Positions 8,285 through 17,423 of a DNA stretch of 64,000 nucleotides are shown here, one piece after another (the stretch's first letter is position 1; each line of letters begins with the position of its first letter). The notes under the pieces were generated by a model. That model searched no databases and was not told where the DNA came from. It saw only the letters and a program-made list of their open reading frames with translations. Source of the stretch: Bacteroidales bacterium (GTDB lineage: Bacteria; Bacteroidota; Bacteroidia; Bacteroidales; Marinilabiliaceae); assembly GCA_017539645.1 (NCBI GenBank), contig JAFYCM010000048.1, positions 52,624 to 116,623 of the forward strand. Reading direction: 5' to 3'. Made by a program: the position numbers and the translations under genes.

Positions 8285-10165
8285 TTAATAACCTAGGAGG
8301 GTTAATAGAATATTAATATCTGATGGAGAAACTCCAGAAATAGAAGAGGCTTCACCGATAGTTTTAGGGTTTATTCGTGAAAGTTTTTCACGAGCCTCAA
8401 AGCTTAATGAGAGAATAGATTGATAGTCTATATTATTGATATGTAGATTAGAATATTTAGAGAGAGATTGAATTTTATTTTGTTCACGCTCTATGTATCC
8501 TGAGTATTTATAGTGTATATCTATAGAATCGAAAAGTATTTGTTTTTGCTCTTCAGAATATGAGTTAAATTGAGATTTGAAGAAAGAGGTATTATTATAA
8601 ATATGCGAGAAAGAAATATTTGGATAGTAAAGTAACTTATAAAGTTTGGTAGATTGATTAATTGAATTATAACCTTGCTGTGTAAGTATAGGTGTAGATA
8701 ACTCGGATTTAATTTTAGTATTCTCAAGTTTAGTATAAATAGAATTGAGTAATTCTATCTTGGCGTTATAAAGAGAATATTGTTCAGAATTAACTAAACC
8801 AATATTATGTGCGAGTGGCGTAAGTCTATCATCGGAATTATCTTGACGAAGGAGAATACGATATTCAGCACGAGAAGTAAACATTCTATACGGCTCATCA
8901 ACTCCTTTATTAATAAGATCGTTTATAAGAACGCCAATATACGATTGATCGCGACCTAAAATAAGCTGGTAAGTAGAATTTATACTCTTATAATGCGCAT
9001 TGATACCTGCTATTATACCTTGACCAGCTGCTTCCTCGTAACCTGTAGTACCATTAATTTGACCAGCAAAGAAAAGATTTTGAATCTTTCTTGTCTCAAG
9101 AGTATAATTAAGTTGAGTTGGATCTAAATAGTCGTATTCAATAGCATAGCCGGGACGAAGAATTTGCACGTTTTCTAAACCTTCTATCTCATTCAGCGCA
9201 TTTAATTGAACGTCTATAGGTAATGAACTACTAAAACCATTAAGATAATATTCATAAGTATTATTTCCTTCTGGTTCAATAAAGAGTTGATGCTTATCCT
9301 TAGAAGCGAAGTTCACAATTTTAGTTTCGATACTTGGACAATATCGTGGACCAACAGACTTAATTGTACCATTGAAAAGCGGTGAACGATCTAATGAATT
9401 TCGAATAATATCGTGAACAGTTGTATTCGTATAAGTTATGAAACACTTTCTCTGGGGTTGAACTTTGTTCGAGTTATTAGAAAAGGAAAACTTATATGGT
9501 GAATACTCTATTTCTTGCTCAGTGAGTTTACTAAAATCAATAGTCCTACCATCAAGACGAACAGGAGTTCCAGTCTTAAGACGACCTATTTCGAATCCGT
9601 ACTCAGAAGAGAGTTGCTCTGTAATACCATAAGATGCAGCATCAGCCATGCGACCACCAGGATAATTAACTTCGCCTATATGAATGAGACCATTCATAAA
9701 GGTACCTGTAGTGAGTACTACTGAACGAGAATAAAAATTAACTCCTTGAACAGTATGAACACCTATAACCTTAGAATCAGATATAAGCAAACTATTAACT
9801 GAATCTTGCCAGAAGTATACGTTAGGATTATGTTCAAGTTGATAGCGCCAATATGATGAAAAAATAGCTTTATCACATTGCGAACGAGGAGACCACATTG
9901 CATTACCTTTAGACATATTCAGCATCCTAAATTGAATAGAGGAATAGTCAGTAACAATACCAGTCAAACCGCCCATAGCATCAATGTCACGAACAATCTG
10001 ACCTTTTGCAATGCCTCCTATCGCAGGATTACATGACATAGCAGCTATCTTAGTTAGATCGAGTGTTATAAGTAGGGTTTTAGAGCCAAGTTTAGCAGCT
10101 GCATTAGCAGCTTCACAACCAGCATGGCCAGCACCAACAACTATGACATCAAAATCAAAAGTCAT
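8285..10165 (-). CDS. mnmG: tRNA uridine-5-carboxymethylaminomethyl modification enzyme MnmG
   Basis: The FAD-dependent partner of MnmE that modifies the wobble uridine of several tRNAs. The 626-residue length is normal. The dinucleotide motif GAGHAGCEAA lies at residues 11-20, and the family signatures CNPAIGGIAKG (about 45-55) and RPGYAIEYDY (about 350) are present, as is the GQINGTTGYEEAAGQG segment. Its start overlaps the end of ybeY by 11 bp. MnmE is not in this window. Confidence 0.96.
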   Translation of the reverse strand: MTFDFDVIVVGAGHAGCEAANAAAKLGSKTLLITLDLTKIAAMSCNPAIGGIAKGQIVRDIDAMGGLTGIVTDYSSIQFRMLNMSKGNAMWSPRSQCDKAIFSSYWRYQLEHNPNVYFWQDSVNSLLISDSKVIGVHTVQGVNFYSRSVVLTTGTFMNGLIHIGEVNYPGGRMADAASYGITEQLSSEYGFEIGRLKTGTPVRLDGRTIDFSKLTEQEIEYSPYKFSFSNNSNKVQPQRKCFITYTNTTVHDIIRNSLDRSPLFNGTIKSVGPRYCPSIETKIVNFASKDKHQLFIEPEGNNTYEYYLNGFSSSLPIDVQLNALNEIEGLENVQILRPGYAIEYDYLDPTQLNYTLETRKIQNLFFAGQINGTTGYEEAAGQGIIAGINAHYKSINSTYQLILGRDQSYIGVLINDLINKGVDEPYRMFTSRAEYRILLRQDNSDDRLTPLAHNIGLVNSEQYSLYNAKIELLNSIYTKLENTKIKSELSTPILTQQGYNSINQSTKLYKLLYYPNISFSHIYNNTSFFKSQFNSYSEEQKQILFDSIDIHYKYSGYIEREQNKIQSLSKYSNLHINNIDYQSILSLSFEAREKLSRINPKTIGEASSISGVSPSDINILLTLLGY

Positions 10166-10592
10166 CTATAGAAAATTGAGTACGTAATAATTGTAATGAT
10201 TTTTCTTCTGCTTCACGCATAATTTTAGCATCTTCTGGCGATTTATCTTTCAAACCACATAGATGCAGTACACCATGAATTATAACACGATATAATTCAC
10301 AGTTATAGGAAACAGAATATTGTTCAGAGTTAGATTTGACGGTATCTACAGAAATAAAAATATCACCTGATACTATATCATTTTCGTCATAATCAAAAGT
10401 TATAACATCAGTATAATAGTCATGTGATAGATACTGTCGATTTATGTTCAATAAATAATCATCGGAACAAAAGATATAAGAAATATTACCTAACGATAGT
10501 TTGTAAGAGGAGATAACTTCTTTTATCCATTGTTTTATAGCACGACGATTACGCAAATGAGCATTTGCATCTTCTTCGTAAAAATTAATCAT
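10155..10592 (-). CDS. ybeY: Endoribonuclease YbeY, 16S rRNA maturation
   Basis: Zinc-dependent RNase involved in 16S rRNA 3' maturation and ribosome quality control. The 145 residues include HDYYTDVITFDY and the metal motif HGVLHLCGLKDK. The two first histidines of the family's H-x3-H-x5-H signature are present but the third is replaced by aspartate/lysine, as I recall for Bacteroides homologues. The gene overlaps mnmG by 11 bp and the upstream ATPase gene by 4 bp. Confidence 0.9.
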   Translation of the reverse strand: MINFYEEDANAHLRNRRAIKQWIKEVISSYKLSLGNISYIFCSDDYLLNINRQYLSHDYYTDVITFDYDENDIVSGDIFISVDTVKSNSEQYSVSYNCELYRVIIHGVLHLCGLKDKSPEDAKIMREAEEKSLQLLRTQFSIDDF

Positions 10593-10990
10593 AAGTTAAA
10601 TGTTAGTGATACTACCCTACCTTCGTTAGAAAATTCAAGTTTATCAGATAAAAGTTTCATGAGATATATACCACGTCCACAAACTTTATCAACATTTTCT
10701 GGGGCAGTAGGGTCAGGTACATTTTTATAATCAAATCCATTACCACAATCAGTAATGGTATAAACAATATTCTTATTAGTATAAGAGTAGTGAACTAACA
10801 CATTTTTAGATGAATCAGATTTATTGCCATGTATTATGGCATTATTGACTGCTTCAACAACAGAAATAAGGATTTTTGCATAAACATCATCACCCTTAAT
10901 TATTCTGGTTTGTTGTTCGTCAATAAGATTCTCAATTTTAGATATATTGGCTACATCTGACGATAAAGAAATCTGACCCTGAAATTTCAT
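10589..10990 (-). CDS. RsbW-like HATPase (anti-sigma/serine kinase family)
   Basis: A 133-residue protein of the SpoIIAB/RsbW-type HATPase_c_2 family. The ATP-binding N-box EAVNNAIIHGN, the G1 box DCGNGFD and the G2-like GRGIYLM are all present. The ATG at 10990 (MKFQGQ) is preferred over an ATG at 11068, which would lie inside the upstream EnvC-like gene and add a hydrophobic stretch foreign to the family. It overlaps ybeY by 4 bp. Such kinases normally phosphorylate a STAS protein in a partner-switching module; the only STAS-like gene here is at 19721, but a link is not shown. Confidence 0.85.
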   Translation of the reverse strand: MKFQGQISLSSDVANISKIENLIDEQQTRIIKGDDVYAKILISVVEAVNNAIIHGNKSDSSKNVLVHYSYTNKNIVYTITDCGNGFDYKNVPDPTAPENVDKVCGRGIYLMKLLSDKLEFSNEGRVVSLTFNL

Positions 10991-11019
10991 AATGATATAT
11001 AAAGCAAATATATAAAATA

Positions 11020-12201
11020 CTAATTTTCTAACCACATAAGAGGATTTTGCTTTACTTCTCCATCCCATAGTTCGAAGTGAAGCACATTACTATTAAGTCC
11101 TGTAGAGTTTTCTACTAAACCTATTTGAGTTGAGGGTGTGACATTATCATCTTTCTTTACAAAAACTTTCGAAAGGTTAGAATAAACGGTTATAATTGCA
11201 CCATGACGAATAATAACAGAAATATTATTACCAGGAATAACTATTACCTTCGACACTACCCCATCAAAAACTGGAAAGATAGAATGGCTATCGAGTACAT
11301 CTAAATCGATACCATTATTACGAACTAAAACGTTCGGTAGAAGCGGATGTTCATGCTCACCAAAGTTGCTTACAACAACATATTTAGAAGCAGGCCATTT
11401 CAAATGTCCTTTTGCCTCAGATATATTGGTGTAAAGAACAGTTTCTTCCTTTGATATTTTATTAGCTGCTTTCAATTTTTTGGCACGCTCAGCTTCCTCT
11501 TGAATAAGTTTAAGTATGTTCTTTTCTAATTCATTAGCTCGAGCTTGATCTTTTTGTATAACAGCGTGAAGATTAGAAACATTCTTTGTTAAGCTATCAA
11601 TCAAGTTTTGACGAGAAGAATATTCAGACTTCAAAACAACTGTTTCATGTGAAACCTCCTGAAGAAGTTTACTTACTGAACTCTTCTTATTCTTTATAGT
11701 AGATTGCAAACTATCATATTTAGCAATCATTCTATCTAGCGACTCCTTTTGACTTCTCTTATAGATATTTACATTACGAAGAAAAAGCACTTTGTTGTAA
11801 GAATCGCTAATAGAAGAACCAGAAAAAACAAAAAGTAAAGGATTATTATTATACTTATTCAAGTATATGAATTTCAAGCATTTAGCATAATCTTCTTTTA
11901 CGTTCGATATTTGTCTGTCGAGCGAATCAAGAACAGCTGTGATCGATTCTATTTGCTTATTATAAGTATAGATTTCGTAGTTATATGTACTTATTAACTT
12001 CTTACGATTCAACAACTTCTGATCGAGAAGAGAAATAATTGTAAGTTCAGAATTTTTACGTTTATCATACTCGTCAATCAATGTTGCATTATGACTGATG
12101 TTAGTGAGAATCACTTCCTTTTCCTTATTCAAATCGGAAATGGATTGAGCGAAACCAACAAAACAGTTAGCAACTAATATTGACAATAAAACAAAACGCA
12201 T
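11020..12201 (-). CDS. EnvC-like murein hydrolase activator (coiled coil plus M23/LytM domain)
   Basis: A 393-residue exported protein: signal peptide at 1-18, a long coiled coil (about 20-250, rich in K/E/Q heptads) and a C-terminal LytM fold (about 270-390). The LytM zinc ligands look incomplete: the usual HxGxD is NNGIDLD, while LHFEL keeps one His. This points to an activator of cell-wall amidases rather than an active endopeptidase. A parS-like 14/16 match is embedded at 11641-11656. It lies 9 bp downstream of the DUF4292 gene. Confidence 0.85.
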   Translation of the reverse strand: MRFVLLSILVANCFVGFAQSISDLNKEKEVILTNISHNATLIDEYDKRKNSELTIISLLDQKLLNRKKLISTYNYEIYTYNKQIESITAVLDSLDRQISNVKEDYAKCLKFIYLNKYNNNPLLFVFSGSSISDSYNKVLFLRNVNIYKRSQKESLDRMIAKYDSLQSTIKNKKSSVSKLLQEVSHETVVLKSEYSSRQNLIDSLTKNVSNLHAVIQKDQARANELEKNILKLIQEEAERAKKLKAANKISKEETVLYTNISEAKGHLKWPASKYVVVSNFGEHEHPLLPNVLVRNNGIDLDVLDSHSIFPVFDGVVSKVIVIPGNNISVIIRHGAIITVYSNLSKVFVKKDDNVTPSTQIGLVENSTGLNSNVLHFELWDGEVKQNPLMWLEN

Positions 12202-12210
12202 ATCTGCAAA

Positions 12211-12915
12211 TCAAATAGAATCTAAAAGTAAAATATCACGACGTTTTATATAAGCATTAACATCGTAATCCTTTGATACAAAGTTAATATTAATAATAGT
12301 CGGTATCATCAAATTTTCATAAACTGAATAATTCGAATAAGAAACATCCAATGTCAAATCTTTATATCGTAAAGACATATCATTTACAAGTTTGAAAGAA
12401 TCAACATTAATTCTGTATGATGCCACCGACGATGAATCAAAAAGAGAAAACAAAAGTGTAGAGTCACTATAAGAAAGAGACTTTTTGTAATCGAAATCAT
12501 GTTTGCCCATAAATTTGTAAAGTGGCGGAATCTGACCTAAAAAAACCAACTGAAAAGTTTCTACAAAAAGATCATTAGAAGGATAAGAAAAATTCAGTTG
12601 ATCAAAACTAGACTTCGAAGAAATAGTCTGATTATTCAAATCTAAAGACAAAACAGAAAGCGGAGGAAAGTTCAAATAAAAATCAGACTTTACATAATCA
12701 TGAAACTTTAGAATCGACGTAGATTTCAATCTGTATCTACTTCCATGAGCAAGATTAATAGTTACATCAGAATTTTTGAATTTGATGTAGTTAAACGTCT
12801 GATTTTGTGAAGATATAATATCATTATTTATAATATTACTAATATCATCTTTTTGCCTATTTTTAGAACATGATATTAAGAATAAAATAAAAATAAAGTA
12901 TACTAAACGCTTCAT
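12211..12915 (-). CDS. DUF4292-family lipoprotein
   Basis: A 234-residue protein with a lipoprotein signal (LFLISCSKN, Cys16). The body is a beta-rich domain with many D/N/S/Y residues, resembling the LolA/LolB-like DUF4292 family usually encoded next to an M23/EnvC-type protein in Bacteroidota, exactly as here. A role in lipoprotein or cell-envelope assembly is inferred from context only. It lies 2 bp downstream of ruvB. Confidence 0.7.
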   Translation of the reverse strand: MKRLVYFIFILFLISCSKNRQKDDISNIINNDIISSQNQTFNYIKFKNSDVTINLAHGSRYRLKSTSILKFHDYVKSDFYLNFPPLSVLSLDLNNQTISSKSSFDQLNFSYPSNDLFVETFQLVFLGQIPPLYKFMGKHDFDYKKSLSYSDSTLLFSLFDSSSVASYRINVDSFKLVNDMSLRYKDLTLDVSYSNYSVYENLMIPTIININFVSKDYDVNAYIKRRDILLLDSI

Positions 12916-12917
12916 AA

Positions 12918-13907
12918 TCAGAATAAACTATATTGATTAGACTGATAATCTTCGTAGTTAAGAATCTTTTTGGCCAAAGAAGAGGCTACCCTACCCTTAG
13001 GAGTAAGTTGAATAAATCCATTCTTTATCAAAAATGGTTCAACAACTTCTTCTAGTGTTCCTACATCTTCGCCCAAAGACGATGACAAAGTAGAAATACC
13101 TACAGGACCACAATGATAATTGAACAACAAAACAGATAGATATTTTCTATCCATATCATTCAAACCAAAAGAGTCGATATTTAGCGCATCGAGACCTTTT
13201 TTAGTTATATCTATATCTATTCTATTATCACCGTAAACTTGAGCAAAATCTCGTATTCTACGCAATATTGCATTAGCTATACGAGGCGTACCGCGACTAC
13301 GACGTGATATTTCATGAGCTGAATCATCATCAATAGAAATATTAAGAATATAGGCCGAACGCTTAACTATTGAAGAAAGTGTATCTACGTCGTAATAATC
13401 GAAATGAAAATTTATGCCAAATCTATCGCGCAATGGAGCAGTAAGTAGTCCAGAACGAGTTGTAGCACCAATTAGCGTAAAAGGATTCAAATCTATCTGC
13501 AAACTGCGCGAAGAAGGACCTTTATCAATAACTATATCAATGCGAAAATCTTCCATAGCCGAGTATAGATACTCTTCAACTATGGGAGAAAGTCGATGAA
13601 TTTCGTCAATAAAAAGAACATCATTTTTTTCAAGAGAGGTAAGTATACCAGCTAAATCAGCAGGCTTAGAAAGTACTGGTCCGCTCGAAATAATGAAATT
13701 GGAACCAAGTTCCGATGCTATAATTGAAGAAAGTGACGTCTTACCCAATCCAGGAGGACCATAAAGCAAAATATGGTCTAATGAATCACCTCTGAACTTT
13801 GCAGCATTAACAAAAACACGCAAGTTCTCAACAATAGAACTTTGACCATTGAAATCATCAAACGACTTAGGGCGCAATCCACCCTCTTGATCAAAGTTTA
13901 CTGGCAT
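12918..13907 (-). CDS. ruvB: Holliday junction branch-migration helicase RuvB
   Basis: The AAA+ motor that drives branch migration with RuvA. The 329 residues have Walker A GPPGLGKTSLSS (about residues 50-61), Walker B LFIDEIHRLS, the sensor GATTRSGLLTAPLRDRFG and the C-terminal winged helix (GPVGISTLSSSLGED). Length and order match the family. Neither ruvA nor ruvC is in this window. It is one base downstream of the response-regulator stop codon. Confidence 0.97.
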   Translation of the reverse strand: MPVNFDQEGGLRPKSFDDFNGQSSIVENLRVFVNAAKFRGDSLDHILLYGPPGLGKTSLSSIIASELGSNFIISSGPVLSKPADLAGILTSLEKNDVLFIDEIHRLSPIVEEYLYSAMEDFRIDIVIDKGPSSRSLQIDLNPFTLIGATTRSGLLTAPLRDRFGINFHFDYYDVDTLSSIVKRSAYILNISIDDDSAHEISRRSRGTPRIANAILRRIRDFAQVYGDNRIDIDITKKGLDALNIDSFGLNDMDRKYLSVLLFNYHCGPVGISTLSSSLGEDVGTLEEVVEPFLIKNGFIQLTPKGRVASSLAKKILNYEDYQSNQYSLF

Positions 13908-14276
13908 TTATAAAAGATTTTTTGTGCTTAATATCTGATTGAAAGCATTTACATCAAATGGTTTAGACATATAGTTATCCATGCCCGCTTCGAGGCATTT
14001 AGCTCTATCGCTGTCGTAAACATTCGAAGTAAGACCTATAATGTATGATTTATTACCGTTCGTCTTTTCATCTTCACGAATTGCTTTGGTAGCTTCATAA
14101 CCATCCATAATAGGCATCATAATATCCATCAAAATGACGTCGTAGCAGTTATTTGCGCATTTTTTCACTGCTTCTTCGCCATCAAAGGCAATATCAGCAT
14201 CTATATTCAGCTTTTTCAAGTTGAATATCATCAGCTTCTGGTTAAGTGCGTTGTCTTCTACTAAAAGTAATTTCAT
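13908..14276 (-). CDS. Stand-alone CheY-like response regulator
   Basis: A 122-residue single receiver domain with acidic pocket E7-D8, phospho-acceptor Asp in VILMDIMMP (about D51), Thr in GLTSN and Lys in MSKPF. The sequence style ([17 protein letters not shown]) is that of receivers served by hybrid histidine kinases, not the chemotaxis CheY at 20044. It is the first gene of the minus-strand block and starts beside the AT-rich gap. A TAnnTTTG-like element (14302-14309, minus) upstream could be its -7 box, but no -33 partner is evident. Confidence 0.9.
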   Translation of the reverse strand: MKLLLVEDNALNQKLMIFNLKKLNIDADIAFDGEEAVKKCANNCYDVILMDIMMPIMDGYEATKAIREDEKTNGNKSYIIGLTSNVYDSDRAKCLEAGMDNYMSKPFDVNAFNQILSTKNLL

Positions 14277-14698
14277 TGTTATCCACTTTAGTGTGCCTAC
14301 ACAAATATAGATATATTCTTTTATTAGATATATCTCTATGATTATTATATATAACTGTTGAATTCTTAGTAACTCTATAAAGATTTATTTGTGTATTTAT
14401 CTATGAACATAAAACTAAGGTTTATCAACAATTCAATTCCTATAAACATTGGCTTTTGCCTATTTATGAACATTAGTAGATAAATATGTTTTGACATTTT
14501 TCACAGTTCGTTTTTTGTATGATAACTCCACAATTTATCATTGAAAATGCTTCGATAAATGTTTCAAAATATTAACGGCATAATTCGTTCAAAATTGTAA
14601 GTATTTATAAATCAGCATATATATGTAAAAAGTGTTTTTTCGACACATATAACTTGTTTATAAATATTAACAGTATTGTTGATAATAACTGGCGATTA
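14277..14698. other. Candidate chromosomal replication origin (AT-rich, DnaA-box-like words)
   Basis: A 422-bp gene-free stretch, visibly much richer in A/T than its flanks. It contains DnaA-box-like words: TTATCCACT at 14279-14287, TTATCAACA at 14422-14430, TTATGAACA at 14464-14472, and on the minus strand TTATAAACA at 14655-14663 and TTATCAACA at 14677-14685; TTATCAACT follows at 14696-14704. Apart from the flanking gene at 14699-15409, genes point away from it on both sides for about 14 kb (left) and 25 kb (right). Two parS sites lie 6 kb to the left. None of the words is a perfect TTATCCACA, so the call is an inference. Confidence 0.5.
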
Positions 14699-15409
14699 TC
14701 AACTCTTAATCAAAACAACTGAACCATACATATCAGCTATTGGGATAAAGTTCTCACTAACTGAGTTTTCAAACTTGTCTAATATATACTTCACATTATC
14801 CCAGATGTGGTTATAGTCGTGTATTACCATTACTCCACCTTTGCTTAACTGACCATAAACTTTAGATAGAGTATTTATCAACAAGTCATCTTCTACTACG
14901 TCAATAAAAGCAAACGAGATAGGTTCATTTATATTGAAACTGTAATTTTCAATATTTATATGTGTGTTACTATCAGACAATTGCTTTATTTGTTCAACAG
15001 GTATTTTCTTTATAGGAATAGTCTTGTTATGCTCTACGCTATTGCATTCGTACTCTTTTAGTTCGATGGTTTTATCAACAAGATTGTCGAAAAGGTATAT
15101 GTTCTTATTACTATTAGAAAGACAGTAGGTTATAAGTCTCAATATTTCGTTGAGTTCCAGGCCATACATACATGCGCAACCTTCAACATTCTTATATTTT
15201 ATACGCTCCAAAATTTCCCAGATGCTGAAGAATAAAACCTTATCTTTAGTTTTACGCTCTAATTTTTTTATTTCATCGTTGAGCGTTTTATTGTTCTTTA
15301 GTTTTATCCACTTGTGTGGTTTGAAAACTACAAACGACCAATTGCTCCAGTAAATACTTAGTAAAACGAGAGCGATAATGTTTATGAAAACAATGTTTAC
15401 TATTAACAT
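14699..15409 (-). CDS. Membrane-anchored TylF/class I methyltransferase-like protein
   Basis: The 236 residues begin with one membrane segment (about 2-20) followed by a basic linker and a Rossmann-like domain. VEGCACMYGLELNEIL resembles the SAM-binding start of TylF/MycF-type O-methyltransferases, and FAFIDVVEDDLL with KGGVMVIHDYNH resembles their metal-site and strand-5 regions. The glycine-rich motif I is weak, so SAM binding is uncertain. It is divergent from the glycosyltransferase gene with only 32 bp between starts, suggesting linked envelope-glycan functions. Confidence 0.55.
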   Translation of the reverse strand: MLIVNIVFINIIALVLLSIYWSNWSFVVFKPHKWIKLKNNKTLNDEIKKLERKTKDKVLFFSIWEILERIKYKNVEGCACMYGLELNEILRLITYCLSNSNKNIYLFDNLVDKTIELKEYECNSVEHNKTIPIKKIPVEQIKQLSDSNTHINIENYSFNINEPISFAFIDVVEDDLLINTLSKVYGQLSKGGVMVIHDYNHIWDNVKYILDKFENSVSENFIPIADMYGSVVLIKS

Positions 15410-15441
15410 GATTCTTATTTCTAATTTTAGCGAAAAATAGT

Positions 15442-16428
15442 ATGAACAAAATTATTCACTTTTACTCAACCAATAAGGCCAAGAACGATATATCAGATAT
15501 TGTTTGTAACCAATTAGGATTCAAAAATATAGCCATATTACCAAACTCTAAAGGAAAGATAAAAACCTTCTTTGCAAAAGTTATAACGATGATGTTATTA
15601 CCGTTCAAAGTTGGAAAAGGTGATGTATTACTTGTGCAGTATCCGTTCAAGAAATTCTATCCATACATATGTGTGATGGCAAAAAAACGTGGAGCAAAGA
15701 CTATCACGCTTATTCATGATTTAGGTTCGTTTCGTCGTAAAAAACTGACCGAGGAAGGTGAAATAAAAAAGTTATCGCTCACTGATTATATAATAGCGCA
15801 TAATGATACTATGTGTAATTGGTTTACAGATAGAAATATAAATAGACCAGTTATTTGTTTAGGTATTTTCGATTATATATCGTCTTCTGAGCCAAATACA
15901 AATCATAATGGTGATATTGTAATAGTTTCGAGCTACAATAATCGACGCAGCAAATATTTATATGAATTCGATGAAGTATTGCAACATTCAAAAGTATTGG
16001 CTTATGGTTGGTGCAAAGAGATAGATTTCTCTAAATTTCAACATATTATATATAAAGGTACAGTGCCAAGCTCTCAATTGGTTTCAACAATTCAAGGTTC
16101 ATGGGGATTGGTATGGGATGGTGACAGCATTGACGAATGTACAGGTGCATGGGGTGAATACCTAAAAATAAACAATCCACACAAAATATCATTCTACATA
16201 CGTTGTGGAATACCAGTTGTAGTTTGGAGTCAATCGGCTATGGCAAAGTTTATTACAGAAAATAAGTTAGGTATAGCAGTGGAAAACCTTCGAGAACTTG
16301 AAAACAAAATAAATTCTATAAGCCAAGAAGAGTATGATACTATGTTTGCATCTGTAAAAGAGTTCAAAGAAAAATTGAGCAGAGGTTATTTTGTAGAACA
16401 AGCATTGCAGAAAACTAACATAATATAA
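15442..16428 (+). CDS. Glycosyltransferase (Gtf3/galactofuranosyltransferase-like, GT-B)
   Basis: A 328-residue cytosolic protein resembling the GT-B enzymes annotated as beta-1,6-galactofuranosyltransferase or Gtf3. Visible features are an N-terminal YSTNKAKNDISD start, DVLLVQYPF and ITLIHDLGSFRRKK in the first Rossmann domain, and GLVWDGDSIDECTG followed by NNPHKISFYIRCGIPVVV in the nucleotide-sugar-binding half. The donor and acceptor sugars cannot be inferred. It ends 3 bp before ribF and opens the plus-strand side of the window. Confidence 0.7.
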   Translation: MNKIIHFYSTNKAKNDISDIVCNQLGFKNIAILPNSKGKIKTFFAKVITMMLLPFKVGKGDVLLVQYPFKKFYPYICVMAKKRGAKTITLIHDLGSFRRKKLTEEGEIKKLSLTDYIIAHNDTMCNWFTDRNINRPVICLGIFDYISSSEPNTNHNGDIVIVSSYNNRRSKYLYEFDEVLQHSKVLAYGWCKEIDFSKFQHIIYKGTVPSSQLVSTIQGSWGLVWDGDSIDECTGAWGEYLKINNPHKISFYIRCGIPVVVWSQSAMAKFITENKLGIAVENLRELENKINSISQEEYDTMFASVKEFKEKLSRGYFVEQALQKTNII

Positions 16429-16431
16429 TCG

Positions 16432-17289
16432 ATGAATTTTGCTGCAACTATAGGAACGTTCGATGGTGTTCATTTGGGGCATGTAAGTTTGTTGAGCGAA
16501 TTGCGCAAACTATCAACTGAACATAATCTTGAACCAATGGTTATTACATTCAGTAATATTCCAAGGAATGTAATAAAGCAAGAGCATACGAAGTATCTCA
16601 CAACAATCGAAGAAAAAAAAGAACTACTTCTTCAGCAAGAGATAAAAAAAATAGAAGTTTTGAATTTCAACGATGAAATTTCTAAGCTAAAAGCAGAAGA
16701 TTTCATAAAGGATTATATACGCAAACTGAACGTAAAACTTCTATTATTGGGGTATAATCATCGTTTTGGCTCAGATAATCTCTCTTTTGATGAATACAGT
16801 AGAATAGCCAAAAAGTATGGTATAGAGATTGTTAGAGCAAGTAAGTATGGTGAAAATTGCAGTTCATCAGAAATACGCAACGAAATACTTGGCGGCAAAA
16901 TTGAACACGCCTCTACCCTACTTGGTAGAAATTATACATTGCAAGGAACTGTAGTAAAAGGCGATTCTATTGGACGCACAATAGGTTTTCCTACTGCCAA
17001 CATAGAGCCAGATGCAGAAAAATTAATACCTGGCAATGGTGTGTATATATGTAAATGCCAAATATATAACCAGATATACGATTCAATGTGCAATATTGGC
17101 TATAGGCCGACACTTGCGGGCAATGAATTTCGTATAGAAGTACATATTTTAGATTTTCAAGGAAATCTGTATGGTAAAAAAATAAAAATAGAATTTTGTA
17201 AGTATTTACGTAAAGAAATGAAATTCAGAACACTCGACGAATTATCAAAACAAATCTCAAAAGATGTGTTAAAAATACGCGAAAAATAG
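16432..17289 (+). CDS. ribF: Bifunctional riboflavin kinase / FAD synthetase
   Basis: Makes FMN and FAD from riboflavin. The 285-residue protein has the N-terminal adenylyltransferase domain (IGTFDGVHLGH at about 6-16, CSSSEIRNEI near 143) and the C-terminal flavokinase domain (GDSIGRTIGFPTANIE near 178, then NGVYICKC). It starts 3 bp after the glycosyltransferase stop. ribD at 45972 belongs to the same pathway. Confidence 0.95.
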   Translation: MNFAATIGTFDGVHLGHVSLLSELRKLSTEHNLEPMVITFSNIPRNVIKQEHTKYLTTIEEKKELLLQQEIKKIEVLNFNDEISKLKAEDFIKDYIRKLNVKLLLLGYNHRFGSDNLSFDEYSRIAKKYGIEIVRASKYGENCSSSEIRNEILGGKIEHASTLLGRNYTLQGTVVKGDSIGRTIGFPTANIEPDAEKLIPGNGVYICKCQIYNQIYDSMCNIGYRPTLAGNEFRIEVHILDFQGNLYGKKIKIEFCKYLRKEMKFRTLDELSKQISKDVLKIREK

Positions 17290-17337
17290 AACAATAATGA
17301 TTTTACCTGCGTAATAACATTTGTTGGGAAAAAATAT

Positions 17338-17369
17338 TTTGTTTTGGTAGCAACAAAACAATAACTTTG
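17338..17369 (+). promoter_or_regulatory. Bacteroidota-type promoter of the chemosensory operon
   Basis: A -33 TTTG at 17338-17341 is followed after 20 bp by a perfect -7 TAACTTTG at 17362-17369, fitting the TTTG / TAnnTTTG consensus of the Bacteroidota housekeeping sigma factor. The predicted transcript starts near 17376, giving an A-rich leader of about 48 nt to the ATG at 17424. It also argues against translation from the earlier ATG at 17367, which overlaps the -7 box. Confidence 0.7.
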
Positions 17370-17423
17370 AGGTTTGTAGTATGGAAGTATATTATTTCTT
17401 TTACTAACCGAAAACCGAAAAAG

